64,000 nucleotides of DNA. Origin: Shewanella amazonensis SB2B. Its GTDB lineage: Bacteria; Pseudomonadota; Gammaproteobacteria; Enterobacterales; Shewanellaceae. The stretch's first letter is position 1. Every line of letters begins with the position of its first letter. Below, in pieces: positions 45,358-54,819 of the stretch. The translations under genes were made by a program, and so were the position numbers. A model generated the notes under the pieces. That model was not told where the DNA came from, made no database searches, and saw nothing but the letters and a program-made list of their open reading frames with translations. The stretch covers positions 2,114,001 through 2,178,000 of the forward strand of contig NC_008700.1 of assembly GCF_000015245.1 (NCBI RefSeq), given 5' to 3'.

Positions 45358-45574
45358 TCCCTGTCTCTTTCAGGCTATTTGGCACTAGGGTAGCCCGGCA
45401 AATTGACGGGGCAAAGCAAAAGGCGATTTCTTGTATCAAAAACCTCAATGGAATACACTATTTGGCCGCGCTGGATGAGGCTCAAGGCTCCTGTACTGTC
45501 TTACCCTCCGCGCGTTTCTTTTTATTTATGCCAAGTGGCCCTTGGTGTGGGTCACCACTGGATAAGGAAATATC

Positions 45575-47503
45575 ATGCCTGTAATTACGCTTCCTGACGG
45601 CAGCCAACGTGTGTTTGCCAATCCCGTCTCCACTATGGACGTCGCTGCCGATATCGGCCCTGGGCTTGCCAAGGCCTGTATTGCCGGCCGTGTAAACGGT
45701 GAGCTGAAAGATGCCTGCGACCTCATCCATGAAGACGCCAGCCTGTCTATCATCACTGCCCGTGATGAAGAAGGCTTGGAAATTCTGCGTCACTCCTGTG
45801 CACACTTGCTTGGTCATGCCATCAAGCAGCTTTGGCCACAAACCAAAATGGCCATTGGTCCGGTTATCGATAACGGCTTCTACTACGATGTGGATCTTGA
45901 GCACAAGCTGACTGCCGATGACATCGCTGCGCTGGAAAAGCGCATGCTGGAGCTGGCCAAAACCGATTATGACGTGGTGAAACGCGTTGTGAGCTGGCAG
46001 GAAGCCCGCGATACCTTTGAAGGTCGCGGAGAAAGCTACAAGATGGCGATTCTTGATGAAAACATTGCCAAGGACGCCACCCCGGCGTTGTATCATCACG
46101 AAGAATACACTGACATGTGTCGTGGCCCACACGTGCCCAACATGCGTTTTTGCCATCACTTCAAACTGATGAGCGTTGCCGGTGCCTACTGGCGTGGTGA
46201 TTCCAACAACAAGATGCTGCAGCGCATCTACGGTACTGCCTGGGGTGATAAGAAAGCCCTGAATACCCACCTGGCGCGTCTCGAAGAAGCCGCCAAGCGT
46301 GACCACCGTAAAATAGGCAAGCAACTCGACCTGTATCATATGCAGGAAGAAGCGCCAGGTATGGTGTTCTGGCATAACGATGGCTGGAGCATCTTCCGTG
46401 AGCTGGAAACCTTTATCCGCCACAAGCTGTCTGAGTACGATTATCAGGAAGTGAAAGGTCCATTCATGATGGACCGCGTATTGTGGGAACGCTCAGGTCA
46501 TTGGGATAAGTACGCCGATGCCATGTTCACCACGGCCAGTGAAAACCGTGAATACGCTATCAAACCGATGAACTGCCCAGGTCACGTGCAAATCTTCAAC
46601 CAGGGCCTCAAGTCGTATCGCGATTTGCCACTGCGTATGGCCGAGTTCGGTTGCTGTCACCGTAATGAGCCATCGGGTTCGCTGCATGGCCTGATGCGCG
46701 TACGCGGCTTTACCCAGGACGATGCCCATATCTTCTGTACCGAAGAACAGGTACAGGAAGAGGTAAGTGCATGTATCAGAATGGTGTATGACACATACTC
46801 GACCTTCGGTTTCGAAAATATTGTGGTGAAGCTGTCTACCCGACCCGAGAAGCGTATCGGTGACGACGACATGTGGGACCGCGCAGAATCCGCTCTGATT
46901 GAAGCCCTGAATGCCAACGGCATTGCCTTTGAAATTCTGCCTGGCGAAGGTGCCTTTTACGGTCCGAAAATTGAGTTCACCCTGCATGACTGTCTCGACC
47001 GTGCATGGCAGTGCGGAACCGTTCAGCTCGACTACGCCTTGCCTGGCCGTTTGGGTGCGACCTATGTGGCCGAAGATAACGCCCGTCAGACCCCGGTGAT
47101 GATCCACCGCGCCATTTTGGGCTCTTTGGAGCGTTTCATCGGTATTCTTATTGAAGAATACGCCGGACGCTTCCCCGCATGGCTGGCTCCAGTGCAGGCT
47201 GTCGTGATGAACATCACCGACAAACAGGCTGATTATGTTGAAGAATTAGTCAAATTCTTCAAAGAACAAGGTATTCGCGCTTCTCAAGACTTGAGGAATG
47301 AGAAAATTGGCTTTAAAATACGCGAGCACACCTTAAGGCGTGTCCCTTATCTATTGGTTGTTGGCGACCAGGAAATGGAGAACAGGGAAATCGCGGTGCG
47401 TACCCGTGACGGTAAAGATTTGGGCAAGATGTCCATCGATGCTTTCGTTGCGAGCGTAAAAGAACAAATTTCGCACCGTAGTCTAAAACTGTTGGAGGAA
47501 TAG
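45575..47503 (+). CDS. thrS: Threonyl-tRNA synthetase
   Basis: 642 residues, the E. coli length. Order: TGS domain (1-62), editing domain with HSCAHLLGHA and the HxxxC-type TDMCRGPHV site (62-225), class II catalytic core, and anticodon-binding domain. Zinc ligands are Cys in MNCPGHVQIF (~334) and two His. AAGGAA precedes the ATG. It leads the thrS-infC-rpmI-rplT cluster. The ~217-bp leader has small hairpins (CCAAG/CTTGG near 45530), but I cannot confirm an E. coli-like tRNA-mimic operator. Confidence 0.98.
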   Translation: MPVITLPDGSQRVFANPVSTMDVAADIGPGLAKACIAGRVNGELKDACDLIHEDASLSIITARDEEGLEILRHSCAHLLGHAIKQLWPQTKMAIGPVIDNGFYYDVDLEHKLTADDIAALEKRMLELAKTDYDVVKRVVSWQEARDTFEGRGESYKMAILDENIAKDATPALYHHEEYTDMCRGPHVPNMRFCHHFKLMSVAGAYWRGDSNNKMLQRIYGTAWGDKKALNTHLARLEEAAKRDHRKIGKQLDLYHMQEEAPGMVFWHNDGWSIFRELETFIRHKLSEYDYQEVKGPFMMDRVLWERSGHWDKYADAMFTTASENREYAIKPMNCPGHVQIFNQGLKSYRDLPLRMAEFGCCHRNEPSGSLHGLMRVRGFTQDDAHIFCTEEQVQEEVSACIRMVYDTYSTFGFENIVVKLSTRPEKRIGDDDMWDRAESALIEALNANGIAFEILPGEGAFYGPKIEFTLHDCLDRAWQCGTVQLDYALPGRLGATYVAEDNARQTPVMIHRAILGSLERFIGILIEEYAGRFPAWLAPVQAVVMNITDKQADYVEELVKFFKEQGIRASQDLRNEKIGFKIREHTLRRVPYLLVVGDQEMENREIAVRTRDGKDLGKMSIDAFVASVKEQISHRSLKLLEE

Positions 47504-47506
47504 GTC

Positions 47507-48046
47507 ATAAAGATCAAGAAAGCAGGGCGTCAGCCGGCCCCAAACCGTATCAACGATGAAATCACCGGTGTTCCACAGGTACGTTTAACCGGATTGGATG
47601 GAGAATCCATCGGTATTGTCAGTATCCGTGAAGCTCAGGAGTTGGCCGATGAAGCCGGCGTTGATCTCGTAGAGATCAGCCCCAATGCCGAGCCTCCCGT
47701 ATGTCGTATAATGGACTACGGTAAATTCCTGTTCGACAAGGCTAAAGCCCAGAAAGAACAGAAGAAAAAGCAAAAACAGGTTCAGGTTAAGGAAATCAAA
47801 TTCCGTCCTGGAACTGATGAAAACGACTATCAGGTAAAACTACGCAACCTGATTCGTTTCCTTGAAGACGGTGACAAAGCGAAAGTTACGCTGCGTTTCC
47901 GGGGTCGCGAAATGGCACACCAAAACCTGGGTATGGATCTGATGAACCGTATCAAGGCTGATTTGGAAGAGTATGCGGTTGTCGAATCCTTCCCGAAAAT
48001 GGAAGGTCGTCAAGCAATTATGGTGCTGGCACCCAAAAAGAAATAG
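47507..48046 (+). CDS. infC: Translation initiation factor IF-3, AUA start
   Basis: 179-residue factor that keeps the 30S subunit free and checks start codons. The first in-frame ATG (47594) is inside the N-terminal domain. Upstream the frame reads ATA AAG ATC AAG..., and PNRINDEITGVPQVRLTGLDGE lines up with E. coli IF-3 at the same residue number only if ATA 47507 is the start. GGAGG (47494-47498) lies 8 bases before it. E. coli infC uses AUU, and such starts let IF-3 repress itself. The gene begins 4 bases after the thrS stop. Confidence 0.95.
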   Translation: MKIKKAGRQPAPNRINDEITGVPQVRLTGLDGESIGIVSIREAQELADEAGVDLVEISPNAEPPVCRIMDYGKFLFDKAKAQKEQKKKQKQVQVKEIKFRPGTDENDYQVKLRNLIRFLEDGDKAKVTLRFRGREMAHQNLGMDLMNRIKADLEEYAVVESFPKMEGRQAIMVLAPKKK

Positions 48047-48062
48047 TAGGGCTTTTGAAAGT

Positions 48063-48090
48063 AACGGCCGCCCTGCAAAGAGCGGCCGTT
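48063..48090 (+). terminator. GC-rich hairpin between infC and rpmI
   Basis: AACGGCCGC, a 10-nt loop, GCGGCCGTT, then a T6 run about 9 nt later (48100-48105). It sits 45 bp before rpmI. It may be a partial terminator, or part of the mRNA site where L20 represses rpmI-rplT, as known in E. coli. The sequence alone does not decide. Confidence 0.5.
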
Positions 48091-48134
48091 CGCCTTACGT
48101 TTTTTAATAAACCCCCAATGCGGAGTTAGAAGTA

Positions 48135-48329
48135 ATGCCAAAAATGAAAACTGACCGTGGCGTTGCGAAGCGTTTTAAGAAAACCGCCAATGGTTTCAAG
48201 CGCAAGCAAGCCCACCTGCGTCACATCCTGACCAAGAAGAGCACCAAGCGTAAGCGTCATCTGCGCGCTAAATGTCTGGTTGCCAAGGTCGACGTTCCAG
48301 CAATCGCGCGTCAACTGCCATACGCTTAA
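48135..48329 (+). CDS. rpmI: 50S ribosomal protein L35
   Basis: 64-residue, very basic protein of the large subunit ([36 protein letters not shown]...). GGAG precedes the ATG. It lies 16 bp before rplT and is normally repressed together with it by L20. Confidence 0.97.
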
Positions 48330-48345
48330 TTGAGGAGATTGAACA

Positions 48346-48705
48346 ATGCCAAGAGTTAAGCGTGGTGTAACCGCTCGTGCCCGTCACAAGAAGATTCTGA
48401 AACTCGCCAAAGGCTACTACGGTGCCCGTTCACGTACTTACCGCGTAGCGGTACAGGCTGTGATCAAAGCCGGTCAGTATGCTTACCGTGACCGTCGTCA
48501 GAAGAAACGTCAATTCCGTCAACTGTGGATTGCACGTATCAACGCCGCTTCTCGTCAGAATGGTCTGTCTTACAGCCGTTTCATCAACGGTCTGAAGAAG
48601 GCTTCTATCGAGATCGATCGTAAGATCCTGGCCGACATCGCTGTATTCGACAAGGTTGTATTTGCAACTCTCGTTGAAAAAGCAAAAGAAGCTCTGACCA
48701 AGTAA
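48346..48705 (+). CDS. rplT: 50S ribosomal protein L20
   Basis: 119-residue 23S-rRNA-binding assembly protein and autogenous repressor of its operon. It has the long basic N-terminal helix (MPRVKRGVTARARHKKILKLAKGYYGARSRTYRVA) and a globular C-terminus. GAGGAG precedes the ATG. It is the last gene of the cluster and is followed by a terminator. Confidence 0.98.
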   Translation: MPRVKRGVTARARHKKILKLAKGYYGARSRTYRVAVQAVIKAGQYAYRDRRQKKRQFRQLWIARINAASRQNGLSYSRFINGLKKASIEIDRKILADIAVFDKVVFATLVEKAKEALTK

Positions 48706-48724
48706 TTGTTCTGAGCAAATAGAA

Positions 48725-48749
48725 GGGGACCTTAGGGTCCCTTTTTTTG
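48725..48749 (+). terminator. Terminator after rplT
   Basis: GGGACC-TTAG-GGTCCC then seven T. Confidence 0.9.
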
Positions 48750-48792
48750 TGGGTCTGATTTATGTTGTTTAATCATTAATAACACCCGCAAT

Positions 48793-48819
48793 AAAAAGCC
48801 GGCATGTAGCCGGCTTTTT
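48793..48819. terminator. Terminator after trxB (bidirectional)
   Basis: AAAAAGCCGGC-ATGTA-GCCGGCTTTTT, lying 16 bp past the trxB stop on the minus strand. The same GCCGGC stem type follows pssA. Confidence 0.9.
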
Positions 48820-48835
48820 ATTTTTAAGGAACCTA

Positions 48836-49789
48836 TCAGTGCTTGGCGTCCAAATAACGCTCGGCATCCAGTGCAGCCATACAGCCGGTACCGGCTGAGG
48901 TAATGGCCTGACGATAGTGTTGGTCCATCACATCACCGGCAGCAAATACGCCCTCGATGCTGGTTTGGGTTGCATTGCCGTTCAGACCGCTTTGCACCTT
49001 GATGTAACCATTGTTCATCTCCAGCTGACCCTCGAAGATGCCGGTATTGGGGCTGTGACCAATAGCGACGAAAACACCCGCAACATCAAATGCTTCAGTA
49101 GAGTCATCTTTGGTGGATTTCAGCTTAACACCGGTCACACCCATATTGTCGCCCACCACTTCATCCAGCGTCTTGTCCAAATGCAGAATGATGTTGCCGT
49201 TTGCAACCTTGTCCATCAGACGGTCAATCAGAATTTTCTCTGAGCGGAAGCTGTCACGACGGTGGATGAGGTGAACTTCAGAGGCGATGTTGGACAGATA
49301 CAGGGCCTCTTCCACCGCGGTGTTACCACCACCGATTACTGCGACCTTTTGATTGCGATAGAAAAAACCATCACAGGTAGCGCAGGCTGAAACGCCGCGA
49401 CCTTTAAAAGCATCTTCAGAAGGCAGCCCCAGGTACTTGGCCGATGCGCCGGTGGCAATGATAAGCGCATCACAGGTGTACTCGCCATTATCACCTTTCA
49501 AGCGGAAAGGACGTTCAGTGAGGGTCACTTCGTTAATATGGTCGAAGATAATTTCGGTGTTGAACTTTTCGGCATGCTCCTGCATACGGGCCATCAGGCC
49601 TGGTCCGGTCAAACCTTCGGCATCACCTGGCCAGTTTTCAACTTCGGTCGTGGTAGTCAGCTGACCACCTTGTTGGAGACCTGTGATCATCACTGGGTTC
49701 AGGTTTGCACGTGCAGCGTAGACGGCGGCAGTGTAGCCAGCTGGGCCCGATCCGAGGATCAGCAGTTGGCTGTGTTTGGCTTGGCTCAT
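48836..49789 (-). CDS. trxB: Thioredoxin reductase
   Basis: 317-residue FAD/NADPH enzyme that reduces thioredoxin. Landmarks are the FAD loop GSGPAGYTAA (13-22), the redox-active CATC (C136, C139), the NADPH loop GGGNTAVEEALYLS, and the C-terminal GVFAAGDVMD. ATG 49789 with GGAG before it gives the family length. A frame extension to 49855 lacks similarity. Unlike in E. coli, it is not next to lrp but separated from it by ald. Confidence 0.97.
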   Translation of the reverse strand: MSQAKHSQLLILGSGPAGYTAAVYAARANLNPVMITGLQQGGQLTTTTEVENWPGDAEGLTGPGLMARMQEHAEKFNTEIIFDHINEVTLTERPFRLKGDNGEYTCDALIIATGASAKYLGLPSEDAFKGRGVSACATCDGFFYRNQKVAVIGGGNTAVEEALYLSNIASEVHLIHRRDSFRSEKILIDRLMDKVANGNIILHLDKTLDEVVGDNMGVTGVKLKSTKDDSTEAFDVAGVFVAIGHSPNTGIFEGQLEMNNGYIKVQSGLNGNATQTSIEGVFAAGDVMDQHYRQAITSAGTGCMAALDAERYLDAKH

Positions 49790-49926
49790 TTTATTCTCCG
49801 TGCCTTGGCAAATTGCTGGGATTGTAGGGAATTTACGTGTAAGGGTAAAGGCCATCGAGCGTGAAGTCTTAGATGATCCTAATCTATCTTGTCTATTAGG
49901 GTTTCCAGTGCATGGCCCGGGAAACG

Positions 49927-49952
49927 AAAAAGGGGAGCCAAGCTCCCCTTTT
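49927..49952 (-). terminator. Terminator after ald
   Basis: AAAAAGGGGAGC-CAA-GCTCCCCTTTT, 22 bp past the ald stop on the minus strand. Confidence 0.9.
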
Positions 49953-49973
49953 ATTAACCCTTATCTGGGTAAA

Positions 49974-51086
49974 TTACAGCAATTCAGAAGCTGGAACGTA
50001 AGACAGGTTATGGGCTTCGGCCACCTCTTTACAGGTGATCTTGCCGTGCATCACGTTGAGGCCGTTCAGCAGGTGCTTATCGGCCAGCAGTGCAGCCTTG
50101 TAGCCCTTGTCTGCCAGCTTGATGATGTAGGGCAGGGTGGCGTTGTTCAGCGCAAAGGTAGAAGTACGGGCAACGGCACCTGGCATGTTGGCTACACAGT
50201 AGTGAACCACGTCGTCAACAATATAGGTTGGGTCTTGGTGGGTGGTAGCATGAGAAGTTTCTACACAACCGCCCTGGTCGATAGCTACGTCAACGATAGC
50301 AGCGCCAGCTTTCATGCGCTTGATCATATCAGCAGTAACCAGCTTGGGCGCAGCAGCACCAGGGATAAGTACGCCGCCGATAACCAGATCAGCTTCCAGT
50401 ACGTGACGCTCGATGGCATCAGCGGTTGAGTATACGGCTTTCACAGATGAGCCGAACTGTACATTCAAACGACGCAGTGCATCGATAGAGCGATCAAGAA
50501 CGACTACATCGGCGCCCATACCTACGGCCATTTGAGCTGCGTTGGTACCTACCATACCGCCACCGATGATAACCACTTTGGCAGGTTCAACACCCGGTAC
50601 GCCACCCAGCAGCATACCGCGGCCGCCGGCAGACTTTTCCAGCGCCATGGCACCGGCTTGAATAGACATGCGACCGGCTACTTCAGACATTGGTGCCAGC
50701 AGTGGCAGACCACCACGGTCGTCAGTCACAGTTTCATAAGCAATACAAACAGCGCCTGAGCTTACCAGCTCTTCAGTTTGAGGCAGATCCGGAGCAAGGT
50801 GCAGGTAGGTGAAGAGGATTTGGTCGTGACGCAGCATAGCGCGCTCTACGGCCTGAGGCTCTTTCACTTTCACAATCATATCGGCTTTGGCAAAGACTTC
50901 TTCTGCTGTGCCCAGAATAGTGGCACCGGCGTCGATATAGTCTTGATCTGTAAAGCCAATACCGCTACCGGCAGTGGCCTCTACGAACACCGCATGGCCA
51001 CGCAGGGTCAGTTCACGCACGCTGGAGGGAACCATACCAACGCGATATTCATGGTTTTTGATTTCCTTTGGTACACCAATTATCAT
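49974..51086 (-). CDS. ald: Alanine dehydrogenase
   Basis: 370-residue NAD-linked enzyme that interconverts L-alanine and pyruvate plus ammonia. The N-terminus MIIGVPKEIKNHEYRVGMVPSSV, catalytic His in FTYLHLAPD (~96), the NAD loop GGGMVGTNAA, and DVAIDQGGCVETS are typical. It is divergent from lrp across 179 bp of AT-rich DNA. That arrangement suggests Lrp control, as seen in other bacteria with ald-lrp pairs; no defined Lrp site can be read by eye. Confidence 0.96.
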   Translation of the reverse strand: MIIGVPKEIKNHEYRVGMVPSSVRELTLRGHAVFVEATAGSGIGFTDQDYIDAGATILGTAEEVFAKADMIVKVKEPQAVERAMLRHDQILFTYLHLAPDLPQTEELVSSGAVCIAYETVTDDRGGLPLLAPMSEVAGRMSIQAGAMALEKSAGGRGMLLGGVPGVEPAKVVIIGGGMVGTNAAQMAVGMGADVVVLDRSIDALRRLNVQFGSSVKAVYSTADAIERHVLEADLVIGGVLIPGAAAPKLVTADMIKRMKAGAAIVDVAIDQGGCVETSHATTHQDPTYIVDDVVHYCVANMPGAVARTSTFALNNATLPYIIKLADKGYKAALLADKHLLNGLNVMHGKITCKEVAEAHNLSYVPASELL

Positions 51087-51265
51087 CTTCGAGCCTCAAT
51101 TGCATAAATACCCGCTTTTCGCAGGCAAATTTGTTATTTTGTCGTGACCTGAACGTGATTATTTCAGGGATATCTAGTATAGTATTGCCTCTGCAGTTTA
51201 TGCTGCTGAACTTTCGACATACGTAAAATTAAATGTTGTTTTAGTAATAAAACAAGGTCAAATAT

Positions 51266-51769
51266 ATGGCATATAATAAAAAGAATCCGGTTAAAGACCT
51301 GGATCGCATCGATCGCAATATCCTTAATGAACTGCAAATTGATGGAAGAATTTCAAATGTTGAGCTGTCCAAACGGGTAGGGCTGAGTCCAACCCCTTGT
51401 TTGGAAAGGGTTAAACGCTTAGAAAAGCAAGGGTATATCAATGGCTACACCGCCTTGGTAAACCCACATTACTTGGGCGCCTCGCTGCTGGTTTTTGTTG
51501 AGATCACCCTGAACCGGGACACACCAGAGGTGTTTGATCGCTTCAATCGTGCCGTGCAGCTACTGGACGATATTCAGGAATGTCACCTGGTTTCCGGTGA
51601 TTTCGACTATTTGCTCAAGACCCGCGTTTCTGACATGTCTGCCTACCGTAAGCTCTTGGGCGAAACCTTGCTGAAATTGCCTTCTGTGTCCGACACCCGT
51701 ACCTACGTCGTGATGGAAGAAGTTAAGCAGACCAATAAGGTCGCGGTAAACAACATCTCTGACAAGTAA
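51266..51769 (+). CDS. lrp: Leucine-responsive regulatory protein
   Basis: 167-residue feast/famine regulator. N-terminal winged HTH (LDRIDRNILNELQIDGRISNVELSKRVGLSPTPCLERVKRLEKQGYI, about 12-58) and a C-terminal RAM ligand-binding domain. It nearly matches E. coli Lrp, so a global role is likely. It is divergent from ald and upstream of ftsK, the conserved lrp-ftsK-lolA-rarA-serS order. Confidence 0.97.
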   Translation: MAYNKKNPVKDLDRIDRNILNELQIDGRISNVELSKRVGLSPTPCLERVKRLEKQGYINGYTALVNPHYLGASLLVFVEITLNRDTPEVFDRFNRAVQLLDDIQECHLVSGDFDYLLKTRVSDMSAYRKLLGETLLKLPSVSDTRTYVVMEEVKQTNKVAVNNISDK

Positions 51770-51790
51770 CTAAGTCTCTGTCGGCGATAT

Positions 51791-51816
51791 AAAAAGGGAG
51801 CTAAGCTCCCTTTTTT
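51791..51816 (+). terminator. Terminator after lrp
   Basis: AAAAAGGGAGC-TAA-GCTCCCTTTTTT. Confidence 0.92.
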
Positions 51817-51957
51817 GTTTCCGGCCTTAACCCGCGCATGAATTTTTGCTCACAAATGGGTGCGACTGCCCATAAAACCCCCAATTTAGCTCCACTTTCA
51901 ACAGGATTCTGGTATCTTAATTTCACCTGTTTTTAATGTTGCTATGGATCCTTTCGT

Positions 51958-54744
51958 TTGTCTCAGGGAAATCGCGTTCATTCGCTAAGCGGACTGCAAC
52001 GGCTACTTGAAGGTGGCCTCATTATTTGTTCCATGCTGGCCATCTATGTGTTGCTGGCACTGACCAGTTTCAGTGCATCAGACCCAGGTTGGAGCCAGAG
52101 TAACTATCAGGGCCAGATTGAGAATCTCGGTGGGGCAGTGGGTGCCTGGATTGCCGATGTGCTGCTGTACTTCTTTGGCTACAGTGCCTTTCTTACCCCC
52201 TTCGTGATTGCCGGTACCGGATGGTTGTTGTTCAAGCAGTCCCATAGGTTGCTGGAAATAGATTACTTTTCAGTCTCGATGCGATTACTGGGATTCATCC
52301 TTATTGTGTTTGGCGTGTCTACTCTCGCTAGCATGAATGGCAATGATATTTATGAATTTTCGGCCGGCGGCGTAACAGGTGACGTCATCGCCAATGCTAT
52401 GCTGCCCTATTTCAATTCCCTTGGCACGACGCTACTACTACTGTGTAGTATTGCCACTGGCTTTACACTGCTGACCGGCATCAGTCTGATTGCCCTGGTG
52501 GAGCTCACCGGCAGAGCAACCATTGGTGTATTTCAGAGCCTATATCAACTGCCGTCCAGACTGGCTAATTCACGCGAAACAGAAGACACCCAGGGTTTTA
52601 TGTCCATTGCCGCGGGGTTCAAACGCAAGCAGAAGGAACCACTGCTTGCAGGCGTAAATGAAGACGATTTAACTGAGGTAGCCAATACCGCTTCGGCTGG
52701 CAATGAATCACTCGGCACGGCAGCAGAAAACACTGAAGTAAGCCATAAAGAAAGACGTAAGCTCTTTTCAATTTTCAGCCGCAGTAAAACAGAGTCAGAT
52801 GTAGATGTAGCGTCGGTGACAGCAGATGCTCAGGATGAGGTTGACGCTCTCAAGTCATTTAGCGCGAATATTGACAATGAATATTCAACGTCAGGTGTAG
52901 CCGCTGCTAATGAAGCAAGATCCAGGTTCGCCAGGGTTGAGCCTGCCTTTTCCGATGTCGTATCAGATCAGGGTGCCATCACAGCAGATGAGGCGCACGC
53001 TGCCAGTTCTAACATGAATACGGCCTTTTCGGCATCAGGTGCATCCATTGATACATTCGACAATGACGAATATGGCCATCCTTCAGACGAGCTCCCCCCG
53101 TGGGAAGACATTGGCTTTGATGATGCCATCTCGGACGGTGCGCTTGCCAAGGCGCCAAAGCCTCAGCCCAAAAAAGTGGAAGGTGCAAAAATTGTCGATG
53201 GCATAGTGGTATTGCCAGGGCAGGACAACACGCCAACCAAGCCCATGGCGCCGCTGCCAAGTATTGACCTGCTGAATGTGCCTAACCGCAAAGAAAACCC
53301 CATCAGTGAAGAAGAGCTGGATCAGGTGGCGCGTTTGGTTGAATCCAAACTGGCGGACTTTAACATCACCGCTAATGTGGTAGGTGTATATCCGGGCCCG
53401 GTTATCACCCGTTTTGAGCTGGAGCTCGCGCCTGGCGTTAAGGCATCCAAAATCTCCAATCTCGCCAGCGACCTCGCACGGTCTTTGCTGGCAGAGCGGG
53501 TGAGGGTGGTCGAAGTCATTCCAGGTAAGGCCTATGTAGGGCTTGAGCTGCCAAATAAGTTCCGCGAAACCGTGTACATGCGTGATGTGCTGGACTGCGA
53601 CAAATTTAAAGCGAATCCCAGTAATCTCGCTATGGTGCTGGGTCAGGATATCGCTGGGGAGCCTGTGGTGGTGGATTTGGCTAAAATGCCTCACCTCCTG
53701 GTTGCCGGTACTACGGGTTCGGGTAAATCTGTCGGTGTCAACGTGATGATCACCAGTCTGTTGTACAAGTCCGGCCCTGACGATGTCCGCTTTATCATGA
53801 TTGACCCCAAGATGTTGGAACTTTCTGTCTATGAAGGCATTCCGCACCTTTTGTGTGAAGTGGTCACCGACATGAAAGAGGCATCCAACGCACTGAGGTG
53901 GTGCGTAGGTGAAATGGAGCGCCGCTATAAACTCATGTCTGCACTGGGTGTGCGTAATCTGAAAGGCTATAACGCCAAGATTGCTGACGCCAAAGCCAGC
54001 GGCGAACCCATTTTGGACCCTCTGTGGAAGTCCAGCGAAAGCTTTGATGAGCAAGCCCCTGAGCTGGATAAGTTGCCCTCTATCGTGGTAGTGGTAGATG
54101 AGTTTGCCGACATGATGATGATTGTGGGTAAAAAGGTGGAAGAGCTTATCGCCCGTATCGCTCAAAAAGCCCGTGCGGCAGGTATTCACCTGATTTTGGC
54201 AACTCAGCGCCCATCTGTGGATGTGATTACCGGCTTGATTAAAGCCAACATCCCAACACGTATGGCATTTCAGGTTTCATCCCGTATCGACTCCCGTACC
54301 ATTTTGGACCAACAGGGCGCGGAAACACTGCTCGGTATGGGAGACATGTTGTATCTGCCACCCGGCACAGGTGTGCCAATCCGGGTACACGGCGCCTTTA
54401 TTGATGACCATGAAGTTCACAGAGTCGTGGCAGACTGGCATGCCCGTGGCAAGCCACAATATATCGATGAGATCCTCCAGGGTTCCAGCGATGGCGAGCA
54501 GGTATTGTTGCCAGGCGAAGCGTCTGAAGAAGGCGATGAAGATTACGATCCGCTTTACGATGAAGCCGTTGCCTTTGTTACAGAGTCCCGTCGCGGCTCC
54601 ATTTCAAGTGTGCAGCGCAAGTTTAAAATTGGCTACAACCGTGCCGCCCGCATTATAGAACAGATGGAAATGGCCGGGGTGGTCAGTGCCCAGGGGCACA
54701 ACGGTAACCGTGAGGTATTGGCACCACCACCGCCACGAAACTAA
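51958..54744 (+). CDS. ftsK: DNA translocase FtsK
   Basis: 928-residue septal DNA pump that clears the chromosome terminus and activates XerCD. It has four N-terminal membrane helices (about 20-190), then a charged low-complexity linker (about 200-430), shorter than in E. coli (total 1329). The RecA-like motor follows, with Walker A GTTGSGKS (584-591) and Walker B VVVVDEFADMMM (~713). A C-terminal winged-helix gamma domain (SSVQRKFKIGYNRAARIIEQME) reads KOPS. The start is TTG 51958 (MSQGNRVHS), with only a weak GGA site. An ATG at 51944 is out of frame. Confidence 0.95.
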   Translation: MSQGNRVHSLSGLQRLLEGGLIICSMLAIYVLLALTSFSASDPGWSQSNYQGQIENLGGAVGAWIADVLLYFFGYSAFLTPFVIAGTGWLLFKQSHRLLEIDYFSVSMRLLGFILIVFGVSTLASMNGNDIYEFSAGGVTGDVIANAMLPYFNSLGTTLLLLCSIATGFTLLTGISLIALVELTGRATIGVFQSLYQLPSRLANSRETEDTQGFMSIAAGFKRKQKEPLLAGVNEDDLTEVANTASAGNESLGTAAENTEVSHKERRKLFSIFSRSKTESDVDVASVTADAQDEVDALKSFSANIDNEYSTSGVAAANEARSRFARVEPAFSDVVSDQGAITADEAHAASSNMNTAFSASGASIDTFDNDEYGHPSDELPPWEDIGFDDAISDGALAKAPKPQPKKVEGAKIVDGIVVLPGQDNTPTKPMAPLPSIDLLNVPNRKENPISEEELDQVARLVESKLADFNITANVVGVYPGPVITRFELELAPGVKASKISNLASDLARSLLAERVRVVEVIPGKAYVGLELPNKFRETVYMRDVLDCDKFKANPSNLAMVLGQDIAGEPVVVDLAKMPHLLVAGTTGSGKSVGVNVMITSLLYKSGPDDVRFIMIDPKMLELSVYEGIPHLLCEVVTDMKEASNALRWCVGEMERRYKLMSALGVRNLKGYNAKIADAKASGEPILDPLWKSSESFDEQAPELDKLPSIVVVVDEFADMMMIVGKKVEELIARIAQKARAAGIHLILATQRPSVDVITGLIKANIPTRMAFQVSSRIDSRTILDQQGAETLLGMGDMLYLPPGTGVPIRVHGAFIDDHEVHRVVADWHARGKPQYIDEILQGSSDGEQVLLPGEASEEGDEDYDPLYDEAVAFVTESRRGSISSVQRKFKIGYNRAARIIEQMEMAGVVSAQGHNGNREVLAPPPPRN

Positions 54745-54819
54745 GCCAGCCCTGACCCGGTGTTGTTCTGAAGTGAATTTACCGGGTTTGAAATCGTTTA
54801 ACGTTGATGAGGTTAGTAT

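Noticed and set aside
45358..45574. E. coli-like thrS operator (tRNA mimic)
   Set aside because: Small hairpins exist but I could not find an anticodon-like CGU loop with supporting stems.
47594..48046. infC starting at ATG 47594
   Set aside because: Would remove 29 conserved residues of the N-terminal domain; the AUA start fits better.
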